Below, one piece after another: positions 1-12,806 of a stretch of DNA of 64,000 bases. Made by a program: the position numbers and the translations under genes. This DNA is from Acorus gramineus (Eukaryota > Streptophyta > Magnoliopsida > Acorales > Acoraceae), in NCBI GenBank assembly GCA_030737835.1, contig CM060848.1:19073309-19137308 (forward strand), in the 5' to 3' direction. The notes below the pieces were generated by a model. The model searched no databases and was not told where the DNA came from. It worked only from the letters and a program-made list of their open reading frames with translations. The number at the start of each line of letters is the position of its first letter. Positions within the stretch are counted from its first letter, which is position 1.

Positions 1-3000
1 CTTGTAAGACAACAATGAGGCAACAAGATTTCCATCACTGTAGTTGCCAATGATTAGATCTGGAACACCCTGCAGCTCTGCAGCAATTTCGCTTGCTACA
101 TCCTGAACAAGATATCATTAAAAGAATATCAATAAAATATCAGTCAAACAGGGCCTGGGGAAAAAAACCAAGTCCATAATACTGATTCTTTACACATGAT
201 GGTGTACCCTCTCCCAAAAAAATAAAAATAAAAATGATATGGAATAGATGGTGTTTAGATGAGAGTTTATATATGCAGGAAAATGAACTGAAATCTCAAC
301 CAACATTTTACTCGAACACGAAACTAGAGAAACTGTCTGTCAAAAAGCAGTCATGACCATGTTATACAAATCCCTGCTAGACCCGTCATTTTATAAATTC
401 ACAACATAATTCGAATTTTGTTTTAGCAAACAAAGTGCATACAATATCGTTAGACTGATGTGCTAGCTAATGTTATCAAGTCACTATACGAAAGGGGAAA
501 GGGGGCAAATAACATCATTGTTTATTGATAAAATAACAAAGGAGGTTATAAAGATATAAGCTTGATTCCTAACATAACCTTATACCTCTGTGAAGGTTTC
601 CAAGTAAGGCCACACGTCAAATCTTGATATCCATTTGCGCAGAATACCCTTCTCAGTTCTGAAAGGAACCCGCAGTATAAAGGAATGTTCTGTTCCACTA
701 ATTCTCTCGAGGCGCTGGTTGCATGTCGTCCCTTTAGCATCTGGGATTAGTCTAGTAACCTGAATGTGACAACTTGAATAAGACACAAACCTCACAAATA
801 ATACATGCAATAACGAGAATAAAAAAGAATATAATAATCCGAATAGAAGCACATAGAATGTATATGGAAACAAACACAGAACACATATGAGATGCTATTC
901 CATAAATCAAACAACTTACCACAAGAATTCTAGGATCCACATTCAAACCCTGCTTTTGTAATCTCAAAAGCATCTCACTCTCTAATGCACGGACTTGATC
1001 TAGTATGTAAACCACCTGTGAATCACAGCCAATAACTTAATCATGAATGCAACTAGAAAACGAAAGACTGGAACTTCTAGCAGGGCTACTCAGGTCCCAT
1101 CAAGATTGATAGGTAAGAAAAAATACCTGCCCACCGGTGTCCGGAAGACCCAAAACATTAGCTTGGCCAAAGTACCCATGAGGAGAAACAATGACAACAT
1201 TGAAAACCATTGGAATCCTGCCCAAAAAAGTCTCCAATGCAGATGGATCAGGAGCCTGAAGTATGTCTAAGAGAAGATGTACCATCTCCAGCACCCTTTG
1301 AGCTGTGTCGCCCCATCCTTTTTCCATACCCCTCTCTTGAAGTCTGAGTATTGATAGCAAAACAAGGCAAATGACCAAAAAAATTGCTCTGTCATCACAC
1401 TTCATCATCTCGAAATCAATTACTGGAGAATCAAATGTCTTTCTTACGTGTATTCAAATTCAGAATAAGGTGTTTCAGGTGGGAGCTTAGACAGATACTC
1501 CTCCACCTTTGCCAGAACATTTTGAAGCCTGGACAGGGTCTGTATCCTATCATTCAGCATCATCACCTGTGCACAATACGTTGTCTGCATTATTCAACTT
1601 TAATAAACCCAAATAATAAATCAATAAACTCAATACAATATGAGATAAAATATACACTTATTAATTTTTTTTAAAAAAGAAGCAAGAGCAGGATGCCTAA
1701 TTGCCTATGACCCCACGTTCAATGATACTGCAGATATTATGGGACCAAGTACTCTTTCTTCTCGGCATCCAAAAACTAATCTTTTAATACTAATTAGTAA
1801 TTACATCTAACTTCACATTTTATTGTACAAAGTACTTGAGTAGAATGATAGCACTCAATTTGTTAGGATCAATTATCATTATCAGAGCATGCGAACAGCT
1901 CCTCCATTTCACTAACTAAATTGCTCTGTTTCACTATTCAAGTAAATCAAAATCTAAGTTGTACAATCTGCAATTTACAAATACATGCATAATATTATAG
2001 AACCAAAGAACTGTTATCCATCTTATGGCGCTGTTACACCATGTACTTCTGAGTCATTCATGCAGACGCCAGTCACGCCACATCACCTAACGCACTAAGC
2101 CCATGTTTGGTTGGGGGATTGGGGGTGGAATAAATGGGGATAAAGTGAAATATTGATAAAATAGGTGTTTGAAAGGTTGTAATAAATGAGAATCTTAATG
2201 TTAGAATTAATCGGTATAAAATGATATAATTATTCCTACTATCCCCTGAAATTAAGTTATTTAAGGTTATTCAACACATTTGAATACGTGGGTTTCACTA
2301 TCAAATCAAATGTCTTCACCTCTTATAAATCGGGGGGGCCACATGTCAAATTATTTTCACTTTTTATAAATTCTTATTCACACCTTATCCACAATTTATC
2401 CATAGTCAATCATACAACAAAAACTTTATTCTTACGTTTCCCAACGAGAATAATTACCAAACAAAAAATAACAAATTCCTTATTTATACTAGAATAAGAT
2501 AATCATAAACTTCATAATAACTTAATTATCTATCCAAATGGGAGCTAAATGACCACTATACCAGTAAATATTCTATTAAGAAAAATACAAAAATGTACTC
2601 ATTCAATTAATTTGAGTATGTATTTCATTTTTTACAAGTATGTACTTTATCAGACAATTATATACTTCACAAAAATTCAATGTTGAAACAGAGAAACAAG
2701 AGTTAAAACCTTACATGACCCCTGTATGTGTGAGCGCGAAGAAAATTGAGCAGGGGCTCAAGGGAGTCCCTGTTCCGGAACATGACCGACGAGAGGTGCC
2801 GGTTAAGAAACTGCACCCCGTTCCCTATCGACGATGATCTGTTCGGCCTCGGGTACGACGCGGTGAACGGCTCAAAGTCCAGCTCCAGCACATAATGATC
2901 ATTAAAACTAAACCCAAAGAATAAATAAAAAAAAAAAACCCCAATTCAATCAAAGACACAAAACGAAAACAATCCAACCAGTTCAAGGAAGGCAAAACCC

Positions 3001-3574
3001 ATACTGGCCGTTGACGAGCTCTTCTTTGAACTTCAAGTACTCCGACACGCTGAGCTGTTCCACGCTGAGCTCGTAAACATTGACCCTCACGTACTCCCAG
3101 ACCCCCGGCCGAGGCCGGACCGCTATCGCCACAAACGGCGGCAGCACAATCGCTTCCTACACACACAAAATCGATTAAAAATGCAATCTTTCTTTAAAAG
3201 GGGGGGAAAGCAAAGCTGAAAAACCTGGGCGGATTTCAAGGCGTCGAAGAAGGGGCCATCGGTGAGGGCGACGCGGCCTCTGTGATCCTCTTCGATGACT
3301 TTGAGGAGCTCATCGAGGAGGACGTGCGGCTGGAGGATTCCCTTGCCTTGGCCCATGTATCTGTTTGGGATGGCATGGGTGGTAAATATGGGGGAGGGGC
3401 GGATAAGGGAAGAAGAAGAAGAAGAAGAAGAAGAAGAAGAGTGAAGAAGAAGAAGAAGGAGGAGGACCTGGAGAGGAGGGAGACGAGCTCGTTGCGGTGG
3501 TCGCAGAGGGTGTCCTCCACCCTCTCTCGCATGCTCGGGATCCTCCCGAACCTGCGTTTCGACATCTCTCCCAT
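1..3574 (-). CDS. SUS: Sucrose synthase, 5' portion (partial at left edge)
   Basis: Cytosolic glycosyltransferase family 4 enzyme that reversibly converts sucrose and UDP into UDP-glucose and fructose, feeding cellulose and starch synthesis in sink tissue. Nine minus-strand exons can be read in frame: 3468-3574, 3225-3360, 2999-3156, 2715-2907, 1448-1566, 1127-1343, 920-1015, 586-759 and <1-102. All introns are GT-AG. The 434 codons seen cover the N-terminal regulatory region and the start of the GT-B domain; the UDP-binding half lies beyond the edge. The start ATG at 3574 gives [21 protein letters not shown], where Ser14 in R-I-P-S matches the known N-terminal phosphorylation site of the family. 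Further signatures are [51 protein letters not shown] and [14 protein letters not shown]. The wording ([28 protein letters not shown]) is closest to the SUS2/SUS3-type clade as I remember it; the clade is an inference. Intron 4 (1567-2714) holds a MITE. Confidence 0.96.
2099..2545. mobile_element. Tourist/Harbinger-like MITE in sucrose synthase intron 4
   Basis: A 447-bp AT-rich element bounded by inverted ends (GCCCATGTTTGG on the left, reverse complement of CCAAATGGGAGC on the right) and flanked on both sides by TAA (2096-2098 and 2546-2548). A 3-bp TAA/TTA duplication and this size are typical of PIF/Harbinger MITEs. It has no coding capacity. Related copies, recognised by shared internal words such as CTTATTCACACCTTATCC and ACTTTATTCTTACGTTTCC, occur near 4845, 12807, 39655, 62440 and perhaps 63300. 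It lies within intron 4 and leaves both splice sites untouched. Confidence 0.75.
3409..3465. repeat. (GAA)n microsatellite in sucrose synthase intron 1
   Basis: An imperfect GAA tract (TTC on the coding strand) fills about half of the 107-nt first coding intron (3361-3467). The donor AG|GTCCTC and acceptor AAACAG|ATACATG restore [12 protein letters not shown], the expected family sequence. Because the intron is not a multiple of three, retention would shift the frame. Confidence 0.9.
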
Positions 3575-3670
3575 TTCGGTCTCTCTATTTGGTGATGATT
3601 GATGAAGAAGAAGAAGAGGTGTTCAATCGGTGCTTTCGAGCGTTTCGGGTGTGGCGGGCGGTGCGTACGT

Positions 3671-3677
3671 TTTTATA
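3671..3677 (-). promoter_or_regulatory. TATA box of sucrose synthase
   Basis: TATAAAA on the minus strand, about 97 bp upstream of the start codon at 3574. This predicts a transcription start near 3640 and a 5' leader of roughly 65 nt. Confidence 0.6.
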
Positions 3678-4844
3678 AGGGAGGAGAAACCACGCACCGT
3701 CACTGTTTTCTTTCTCTTTTTTTGTCTGTCCACGGTGAGTCACACGTTGCTCGTCGCGACAGGTTTCGCGGGCACGGAAGCTTAAGATTAGGTGGACCCT
3801 TCACGAGTTTTTAGCCCATGGAATTCCAATGTTTTGGATCGTGGATCTTCTCAGAGGTGGACGATCGCTCATACACTCAGTTCATTGTACATCCTTTTTT
3901 ATAATCTAAAGTGATCTTCCAATTATCTATGCATATATATATAAAGACAAAATATTTATTTTTTTTAAAAAAAAACTTACTAATTATTTCAGTGCATTTT
4001 TATTTTTTATAATAATATGAATTTTAATAGATAATATATATATTTAAAAAAAAAAACGCAATGAAGACTTATTTGAGGGCGATAAGGATGGACTTTTTGG
4101 GCCCGTTGGATTGGGGGTTCACGTGGTTTCTGGTTTGGGAAACAGAACCGTTGATGATGCATCAGACGTTATTGATTGGTGGGTGGGGCTGAAAATAGAG
4201 ATTGGCGCCAGCGGGTTTAGAAAGTGGAGAAGGTGCAATGAACTGGTTCGTTGATGGAATAAATTGAGAATGAGCATTATTTCAAAGATGCCTGTCGGGC
4301 TCATTCGAGAAGGGGGTACGTATGAGTGATGTTTGTAGGACTTTTTTTTATTATTCTTTAAAAATATTATCTATTTAGGTAGAAAAAAATAAATTAATTT
4401 GGAATAAATAACTACATCGAGATAGATAATTATATTATTGAAACAAATTTTAGTTATTATTATTAAAAATATAATAATGAATTTTTGTTGTTTGTTTTAA
4501 CAATGGATAAATGAAAATTTGTAAAAATTTATGAATAAAGATATATAAAAAAATAAAAAATTAATTTGACATATGAGTCCCTTGATTTATATCAAATGAA
4601 AAGATGATTTGACATGTGAGTTCTTTATACGAATGACACAGATTGAGTGGAATAACTCAATGTTATAGAAAACCTGGAATATAAATAATATCTTATTGTC
4701 ACGTATCAATGTCAATTATTCTTCCATCCAAACAATTTGTCTTCTTTTTCCCCCACCTTATCTAGGCTATTTCGCTTTTATTCCGCTGTACAGAGTTAAA
4801 ATATGAGGGTCTATTTATTATTATCATTAAAAAAACTTTAATCT

Positions 4845-5225
4845 CTTGTTTAGATGAGAGAATAGATCGGAATAATAGAAAGGAATAGAGGAGAGTAAGG
4901 CCAAAAAGCTGTTTGTTTACAAGAAATAAGAGAGTATAGCTATACTAGAATATGTGAGAATAAATTGGTATTTATATTCCAAATCTTTTTTAGAATTGTG
5001 TTATTCCACTAATGTAAAATAAACTCACATATCAAATCATTTATCATAACTTCTATTAAATCAGGGGACTTACGTGTCAAATTAAATTTTTACATTTTAT
5101 AAATCTTATTTCATTTTTTATCTCCAATTTATTCATTATCAACCAAATAATAAAAACTTTATTATTATATTTTTCAATTAAAATAACTAAAAACACTATA
5201 AAACAAAACTGACTTATTCTTTAGA
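4845..5225. mobile_element. Degenerate Tourist-like MITE copy
   Basis: The sequence follows the 12807-13175 copy in the same order: GAATAAATTGGTATTTATATTCC, TTGTGTTATTCCACTAAT, ATATCAAATCATTTATCAT, then ACCAAATAATAAAAACTTTATTATTAT. The termini have decayed and no target duplication can be read, so the ends are approximate. Confidence 0.5.
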
Positions 5226-6410
5226 TATATTATAATAGTTCTTTATATTATAATATAACTTATGTTGCTATTCATACGAGACTATAAGATAAACATAAAA
5301 TATATTCATGGGTGTTGTTATTTATCTTTATTTACCGTCTTGTATATATATAGTTTTATATGTCACCTATAAAGTTTAGTAATTTTATATAATTTATTAG
5401 AATTTATATTTTAAATTTATGATAAAAGTTTTCTTTTATATATAAATTACGTATTCAAAAAATCAAAACGCTTCGAAAACTAACGTATACTTTCATCTGC
5501 AAATGATGATGTTAATGAAATCAATGAAAAAATCAATCTGACGTCACACTGGCGGACCTTGTAATTAGATGACACTGTATACCTGCCCCAGGGGTACGAT
5601 GCTGGAATATTTTATAGAAATTAAATAAGAACAAGTATGATGATTTTTATTAATGACTAAATTCACTAAAAAATAGTAAAGAAAACCAAAAGAGTTCTAA
5701 ATGATAAAACCTAAAAAGGTAATAAATTTTGTATATGACAAATTACAAAAAAGATTTTTTTCATGGTTAAAAGTGAAATTTTGAATTTCGAGTTGCTCAT
5801 GTTGACCCGTCACACATTAATAAGAAAGTTCATCGAGTTATTACTCTAATTTCATATATAAATAAATCGTATGGAGTCCAGAACAAAAATTAATATAGTT
5901 TAGATCTGTCTATATATCCCTCTAGATTCTTTTTTTTCCAGGCTACAAAGAAAAGATCAAGATCGTATGTTACACCAAGTCAATTAACAATATTATACAT
6001 CGATAATAAGTATATCATTTGGTTAAGCCAAGTCAAAAGACTTGATTAAAAAACAATCTATCATATCTTTTTTGTATTTATGTGACACTTTAATATAAAA
6101 AATTCTTATTTCTTTCTTTCCTTGTTCAAATTGTGGTTTACCCACTACCTAGTACCACTACCTAGTACGCGTGGACATATAAATAATGTTCAAATAACGG
6201 ATTAATGCGAGTAGGGTAATCTATGGGATGGATGAGATTCAATCAAGATAATATGTGTTGATCAACCAGTGAACGAGTTACATAGAATGATCAACAGAAA
6301 TTAAAGTGTGTATGTATTGGTTCTTTTTGTAAATAAGTCAGATTTTTTAATGAATTGCTCTTTTTTCATGTTTACGTGGCATGTTTTCTATGTAATTAAT
6401 TATCATCAAT

Positions 6411-6788
6411 GTTGTAAAAAACGCTAGGAGTTAGTCAGGTTGAACAGTGATTAGGGATTAATTGGCTAGGCAGAATTAATTAAAGATTAATCAGTGACTT
6501 TTTAAAATAATAAATATAATACATATACATATAAATATTATATACATATAATAATTTTAGATACAAAATAATAACAAAATAACATCACAACAAAATTAAT
6601 TATATAAGCATAATTGAAATAGTATAAAAAAATTCATTAATATATATAATATATAGGATAATTTAATAGTTTATTAGTAAATTATGGATTAATTAGAAAA
6701 ACAGCTAGACGCTAAACGTTGTGAGTTGAGATCGTCTAAACCTAGGCTAGGAATTAATCAGGGCTAGAAAATTTTTTTTAGAACATTG
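6411..6788. mobile_element. Small non-autonomous DNA transposon
   Basis: About 380 bp with inverted ends: AATGTTGTAAAAAA on the left and TTTTTTTTAGAACATT on the right. Near the ends are CGCTAGG and CCTAGGCTAGG words, and the inside is AT-rich. A relative in the opposite orientation lies near 8758-9010. It has no coding capacity, and I cannot assign the superfamily with confidence. Confidence 0.5.
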
Positions 6789-7210
6789 ATTATCACACAA
6801 AGGATCTAAATCCACTCAACTGGCATCACGTATCTTCCAACCAAACGCATTTATCTCTTTTTATTATTTATAGACAAAAAAAAAATGATATAAAAAGTAA
6901 CCTATAGATATTTTTGTATGACCCGAATAATTGAATCGGATAAAACATAGCTAACATGCGCTGCAACTACGATACATCAATATCACAGAAAGAAAAAAAA
7001 GTTAATCCAATACAGATATAGGAACCAACTCAGAAGTTTCCAACAACTCTGGATAACAACACCAAAAAAAAAAAAAAAAAGAACATATTCCACTCAATAA
7101 TTTAGGTTTAATTCCAGATTCTCATAAGAACCGAATATATTTATTACACTTTATCCAGATCTATAGATTAACCCACACCGACCATTACTAATCAATCTCC
7201 CATTCTTCCC

Positions 7211-7218
7211 TATATAAA
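7211..7218 (+). promoter_or_regulatory. TATA box of the 83-aa gene
   Basis: TATATAAA followed by GG, 97 bp upstream of the ATG at 7308. It predicts a start near 7243 and a leader of about 65 nt. Confidence 0.65.
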
Positions 7219-7307
7219 GGCACTGCCACCCCCCAAAGTCTCACCAACACTCAAAAACATACAAAGGCAAGACCTCAAATTAGTGTTACGTATAACTTTA
7301 GCTCTGC

Positions 7308-7559
7308 ATGGCTCCTCCTTCGGCCGACCTCGCTAAGATCGGAAGAGAAAGCTTCGACTTGCTCGAGGAGTGCCTCGGGAAGAACAGAAGGCCTCGTGTG
7401 CCGCCGTACTCCACCGCCGCCCGTGTTGACGCCACTCCTAAGAAGGAGCCGGCGACGGTGGTGGACTCCAACTACGCCGCCATGAATTTCGGCGGCGCTT
7501 TGTTTGTCGATACCTATCGCAGGGCGCGTGTTCCTTACCGCGCTGCCCTGTATAAGTGA
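7308..7559 (+). CDS. Small uncharacterised plant protein, 83 aa
   Basis: A single-exon ORF from MAPPSADLAKIGRESFDLLE to RVPYRAALYK. I do not recognise a named family. Several things argue that it is real. It is a GC-rich block with mostly G or C at third codon positions inside AT-rich DNA. A TATA box lies 97 bp upstream. AATAAATAG-type polyadenylation signals follow at about 7713-7727. The protein has an acidic, leucine-containing N-terminus (about residues 7-23), a basic proline-rich middle, and a C-terminal block VVDSNYAAMNFGGALFVDTY followed by basic residues. It has no signal peptide and no membrane segment, so a soluble cytosolic or nuclear product is likely. The general pattern resembles small, stress- or hormone-responsive plant proteins, but that is only an impression. 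Confidence 0.7.
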   Translation: MAPPSADLAKIGRESFDLLEECLGKNRRPRVPPYSTAARVDATPKKEPATVVDSNYAAMNFGGALFVDTYRRARVPYRAALYK

Positions 7560-8142
7560 CACTTATTTTTTTGGTTTGATTTGGATATGGATATGGATGC
7601 TGCGTGCAGTGACATATATGTTAAGCCTTTATATGTAGTGAGCATATAGTATCTTTTTTCATGTGTGTCTTTGTTGGAGAAGTTTTGAGTGAGTAGTTGT
7701 AAACACCTGTTGAATATAAATAAATAGTTTAGAGTTAGTGTTATAGAATTGTTTTCTTTAAGACATTATTTTCTACCACCAGTTTAAGTGATACACCAAG
7801 CTTTCCAACAATATGCCTTCAGGATATAGTGAAGCAACATTGTGATTGTGATGTGGATTGATAAAAGTAGACCGAATATATCTTTATAATTAATGTTACA
7901 ACAATATACTAGAAATTTTGAAGGATGTTATTGTGTTGGAAAAACAAGAGGAATGGATATTCTCTGTTTTCTTCAGTGCTAATATGGTGAGAAGGAACCA
8001 CTATTTACATTCCCTACCGAGATCTCGAAATTGAGAAGTCTGTTCCATGGTAGAATTGAATTAATTATTATATCAAAGATCCTGATTGGAGCCAGTTATT
8101 GGGTGGGAAATAGAGTTACATGATGTGTATTGTAGATGTGCG

Positions 8143-8143
<1 letters not shown>

Positions 8144-8215
<72 letters not shown>
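8144..8215. repeat. (TA)n microsatellite
   Basis: About 36 uninterrupted TA units. Confidence 0.97.
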
Positions 8216-8218
<3 letters not shown>

Positions 8219-8757
8219 GACCTATTCTTCATCCACTCAGATTATGTTATTCCTTTGATGATTGACAAACAAAATATCTATGCTAACCTTATTTGATGTC
8301 AGTTTTCATTTTGACAGCATGCAATGATACTTTACTATTGCAATACATATTATATTTTTGTTGCTATTTAATTATATTTTTTCGTTATCTTTTTGTGTAA
8401 TCCTGAATAGAAACTGCTCCTTGTGTTGTTTTTGTTGTAGGTTACCTGTCCCGGGAAGCTTAGGAATTTATCTTGAATTATGTTGGCGTTCCCATTGTCA
8501 ATGCTTCTAGCATGGTAAGTATTGAAATACCTTTTCTTTTTACGAAAATGTGATATTTTCTTGCTAAATATTTCATAGAAAAAAATTTGTATTTTTATTT
8601 TATTAAATTTATAGGCTTTTAACTGTAAAATTAATTTCAAAGCAAAATGTCATCTTTACTGTGCAATTATAATTTTGTAGCAAATGATGTCTTTTTGCTA
8701 CGAAAATATACCTTTTGCAATTAATTTCGTAGCAAAAGATTATTGATATTATATTCT

Positions 8758-9010
8758 AAAACCCCCGCCTAGCCTCTGATCAATCCCCGCCTAGGCAGTT
8801 CTAGCCTACAATACTTAACGCCTAGAAGTTTTTTCAATTAATCCCTAATTGATTAATAAGCTATTAAATTACCTTATATATTATATATCTATTAATTAAT
8901 TCTTGTATGTTATTCCTGTTACGTTTATGTTATTAAATTTGTTTTAAATATGTTATTTTGTTATTTTTTTTGTAGTATAAAAGTATTATATATATAATAT
9001 GTATATGTGT
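8758..9010. mobile_element. Fragment related to the 6411-6788 element, inverted
   Basis: It shares GCCTAGGC, ACGCCTAG, AATTAATCCCTAATTGATTAATAA-like and CTATTAAATTACCTTATATATTATATA words with the reverse complement of 6411-6788. The ends are not clear. Confidence 0.4.
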
Positions 9011-10981
9011 TATATTTATTATTTTAAGAAGTTATTACTGACGACTGAACATTTTTAAAATACGAATTTTACCTATGAATGAAATATGCTAGAAAGAAGG
9101 ATTGATACACCTATGTTGTTTAATAATAAATTTATATAAGAATATAATATATATTTCATCTACACCAAATTATCGATGGACCAAAAAATAGCATAAATCA
9201 TAATCCATATATCATTTTTAGTAATAAAAAACTAATATTTTAATTACAATTGATACATTTTTAATATCTTTATTGTCAAATGATATTAAAATGTCATTTC
9301 AGTTTTATATTATGATAATATTAGTTAATATATATGATTGAATATGAAGTTTATCCTACTAATAGATAGGAAGATTACAAGTAATTTGATTACTCACACA
9401 AAGCTAACTTTTACAATAATTTGAGCTCTCTTTCGATGAAACTAGGGGTTTTTTTAATAGCAAGGGAATTTTGTTTTATTTTTTGGTTAAGATAACAAGT
9501 GTATGAAACATCAAGACCCTCGATGAAGAGAGTGTGCTTTCATTGACTTGTCAAGAGATCGTTGATAATATAAACTAATTATATGGTCAAATAAAAAATT
9601 ACAAATAAAAGAGGATCGAAAATGACAACCATTATTATTCAGAACTGACATGGATAGCTATTCAGGGTTTCATCCAATTGTAAAACAAAGACATATATAG
9701 ATCATAATTATCCCAATTTCCCAACCAAGGGGCCCTTGTACTTTTCTTTGAAGGGCTAAAGATGACTCAACAAGCCACGGATGTTGATATATATATATAT
9801 ATATATCCATTTCATTTTTATTGTCACACCTAATAATATATATATATTATATAATGCTTTACATTGACAATATCTAACGATATTTGTTTAGGTATTTGGT
9901 CCACCTATCTTTTTTTTAGGATAAGAATCACTTTTTAAACCATTGAAAGATTCTAACACAAGGCCACCTGCATCTACTGCAAGTTTAACAGATGAGTGAT
10001 GGTATGATTTGAATGGAATAAAGCCACTCAACATGGATAATGGTACATCAACACTTGGATCGAATCTACATTAAAAAGAAAAAAAAAACAAACTTGAAGA
10101 TATCTGAGCTTAACCTTCAAGGAAGACAGATTTTTTTTTTTTTGTCACTTACTGTGACACTTATCCACTTGGCTTATCATAATGAAAATTATACTTAATG
10201 AAAATCTAAGATTCAAAATTATTGATCGCTTGAAGGCCATGGATGATATTTTGATCAATTAATTATTAGGCCATAACGATCACATGATAAGAAGGAACTC
10301 ATTCCTTTCAATTATTGGCACTCTAATATAAAGAGATTTGAGCACTTTGGATTATATTTGATGTCGACCTCCCGTGTTCTTTTTATTTGATTAATTTAAC
10401 ATTTATTTCAAGTTCAAGAAAATCATTTGATAATTTTTTTTTTGTATTTTTTTAATATTTCTCACATTTTTATGCTCTTGAAAATCTAATTAATTGTTTC
10501 CTGAAAAGAAATTATGTATTTTTTAATTAATTATTATTAATTCTTTTATTATGGATAATTAGTTTAAAACACAGTCACTTGTAAATAGGATATCAAAATT
10601 AATTTTTTTTAATAATTTAAATAGACACTTTTGAATGGGAGAATTAAGTTTATTTTAATTTTTTGAAAGTGAAGGTTACGTCCACACCAGAAACCTACAC
10701 CATTATCTCAATCACTTTTACCAATGATTGAACCCACTTCTCAATATAGACAGACACACACACACACTTTCTTACCCACCCCATTTTCTTACCCACCCAT
10801 CTAATTCTTTAAAAACAGTGAACCCACCATATAATAAAAGGAGGGCATGAACCCTACAAACCCCACGTTTGTCATTTAAGAAAAGCCATTTCTCTCTCTT
10901 TTTCATTTCTTCTTCTCTAATCTAACGTCGGACGTCCTCTACCGGCGTCCATCACTGCTTCCATCAACCCTCAGTGGTCGT

Positions 10982-11240
10982 GGGTGTCTCCTCTGTCTCG
11001 ACATCCATCACAGTCACTATCAACCCAACTCTAACCCTAAAAATGGTCCAATGAATATCCCAACTTTACCATCTAGGCATCCTTGTTGGAGAGTCATTGT
11101 GGTCATGGCCGCCTCTCCCGTGGGTGTCTCCTCAAGTCTCGATATCCATTACTATCACCATCTATCCAACTCTAACCCTAAAAATGGTCCAATGAATCTC
11201 TCAACTTTACCATCCAGGCATTCTTGTGATTCTACCAGAG
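10982..11240. repeat. Tandem duplication, period about 140 bp
   Basis: GGGTGTCTCCTC starts two diverged copies at 10982 and 11122. Both contain CAACTCTAACCCTAAAAATGG, then a TCAACTTTACCATC-like word and a CAGGCATTCTTG-like word. The block is GC-richer than its surroundings, but no long shared frame with coding character is visible. Confidence 0.7.
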
Positions 11241-11401
11241 TGGATCCCAACACGAGGGAGAGTGACTATCAACACCTGTGGAAAGTAAATTTTATAAATA
11301 CCCAGGTATTTGAATTTGACAATAAAAGGAAATGAGTCATTTTGGCAGTGTCAAAGGGTAAAAAAGGAAAATATTTGTTTAGCCCGCTATATTGTCGCAA
11401 T

Positions 11402-12060
11402 GTGATTTTAGGGTCGGCTCGGAGATTTTTTTTTAGGGCCCTAAGCGAATTTTTAAAGTGGGCCCTATATACATTCACAAAAAAAATTGTATTTTTCAAA
11501 TTTTATTTTATTTTAAGCTAGAAATGTTATAAAATTACAAATACAACATTCTACAATTATTAAAATTGTAATCTCTTAAATAAAATTTCTTGTAACAACT
11601 AGATTAGAAAACACTTGTAAATATCCATATAAATTAGATTTATACTAAGATCAATCAAATAAAGGTACAATAACGAAAAACAATTAATCAAATAAATATC
11701 ACTTGAAAATTATTCTTCTTGCATTATGAGCAACAAAAGTACTAATTAAACTTGTATAGTCAAGTTTTTCTACTATGTTTTTTTTAGTGGATAACAGAGC
11801 TAATCCATTTAGTTTTTCTTGTGCGACGTAAGATAAGATTTTATCAACTTCAACTTTGAAAAACTTCTTTCTACATAAGCAAATGTACGTAACTGGTATA
11901 GTTAATAATATTTTATAAGCAATCCACACATTTGAAAAACAACCATTCACTCTTTTTAAATAATTCAATACTTCAATTGATTTTGTTATTCACTTGGTAA
12001 AACTTCTTTTAATACTTTTGATTATGAAAATCATTGTCTCACATCAAATATCAGAATGCA
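11402..12060 (-). pseudogene. Decayed hAT-type transposase, C-terminal dimerisation region
   Basis: Minus-strand fragments read NVWIAYKILLTIPVT, then in another frame VERSFSKLKLIKSYL, then back in the first frame QEKLNGLALLS and KLDYTSLI. This is the order of the hAT dimerisation domain found in plant zinc-finger-MYM/TTF-type transposases. At least two frameshifts (near 11890 and 11840) and a stop just upstream of the block show that it is dead. The stretch at 11402-11470, with GGGCCCTAAGCGAATTTTTAAAG-like words on alternate strands, resembles the 3' end of such elements. The 5' part is not recognisable. Confidence 0.7.
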
Positions 12061-12153
12061 TGTTATGTTTCAAAAAAAATTTAAGCTTATCGCAATAAGA
12101 CTTCAAATTATGATCATCTGCATCTTTTTTCAAATCAAACAAAAACCCAAATA

Positions 12154-12215
12154 TTTCCACATACGTTTGAAATTGATCAAATCATTTCCACATACGTTTG
12201 AAATTGATCAAATCG
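12154..12215. repeat. 31-bp direct repeat, two copies
   Basis: Two adjacent copies starting TTTCCACATACGTTTG at 12154 and 12185, identical except near the last base. It lies just beyond the hAT relic. Confidence 0.9.
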
Positions 12216-12806
12216 ACTCTTTTGAACATTTCAAATCAGAACGTGGGAATTCTGTAATTTAATAATTGAATAAATATTAAAAAAATAAGTTAATAAATAA
12301 CTGTTTAGAAACACTTTTTAAGACATATCCCTTTCAAAAAAAAATCATGCACCTAATTAAAAAAAACACATTGGCTGCTCTAAAAAATACAAACCTAATT
12401 AAAACTTGAAAAACAACAAAAAAATAGATCTTAATGGAATGAAAAAAATATGAAAATACCTTAAAAGAGGGTTTGAAGACTTTATTTATTCAACCATTCA
12501 CCTTAGAAATTTTGGGGGCTTTAAGAGAGAGAGAGAGAGATGTCTATGAGTTCGAGAGAGAGCATAAATAATCACATAAACAGAGAGAATGAGAGAGATA
12601 GATATACAAAAAATTAAAAACAAAGATCAAGATATATAAAGAGATGGTGGCTTCACTGGTTTGAATGCTTGATGAATTTGTGTGTGTGGGAGAGACAGAC
12701 GTTGGAGAGACATGGAGATGTGAAACGCCATATAGAGAGAACCAAATTGACATGGCCGCTGATTGGGTGAGAGATTTATAGGGATTTGATGGTGGAGGAG
12801 TTTTAT

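Larger units (their letters stand above)
3678..7210. other. Intergenic, AT-rich, no gene seen
   Basis: This divergent intergenic region between the sucrose synthase promoter and the small gene at 7308 has only short, low-complexity ORFs. It holds two recognisable transposon relics, near 4845-5225 and 6411-6788. I see no tRNA, rRNA or protein gene in it. Confidence 0.6.

Noticed and set aside
3236..3574. 112-codon uninterrupted reading of sucrose synthase exon 1 through the TTC tract
   Set aside because: The poly-Phe/Leu stretch is intron; splicing at 3467/3361 restores the conserved [12 protein letters not shown].
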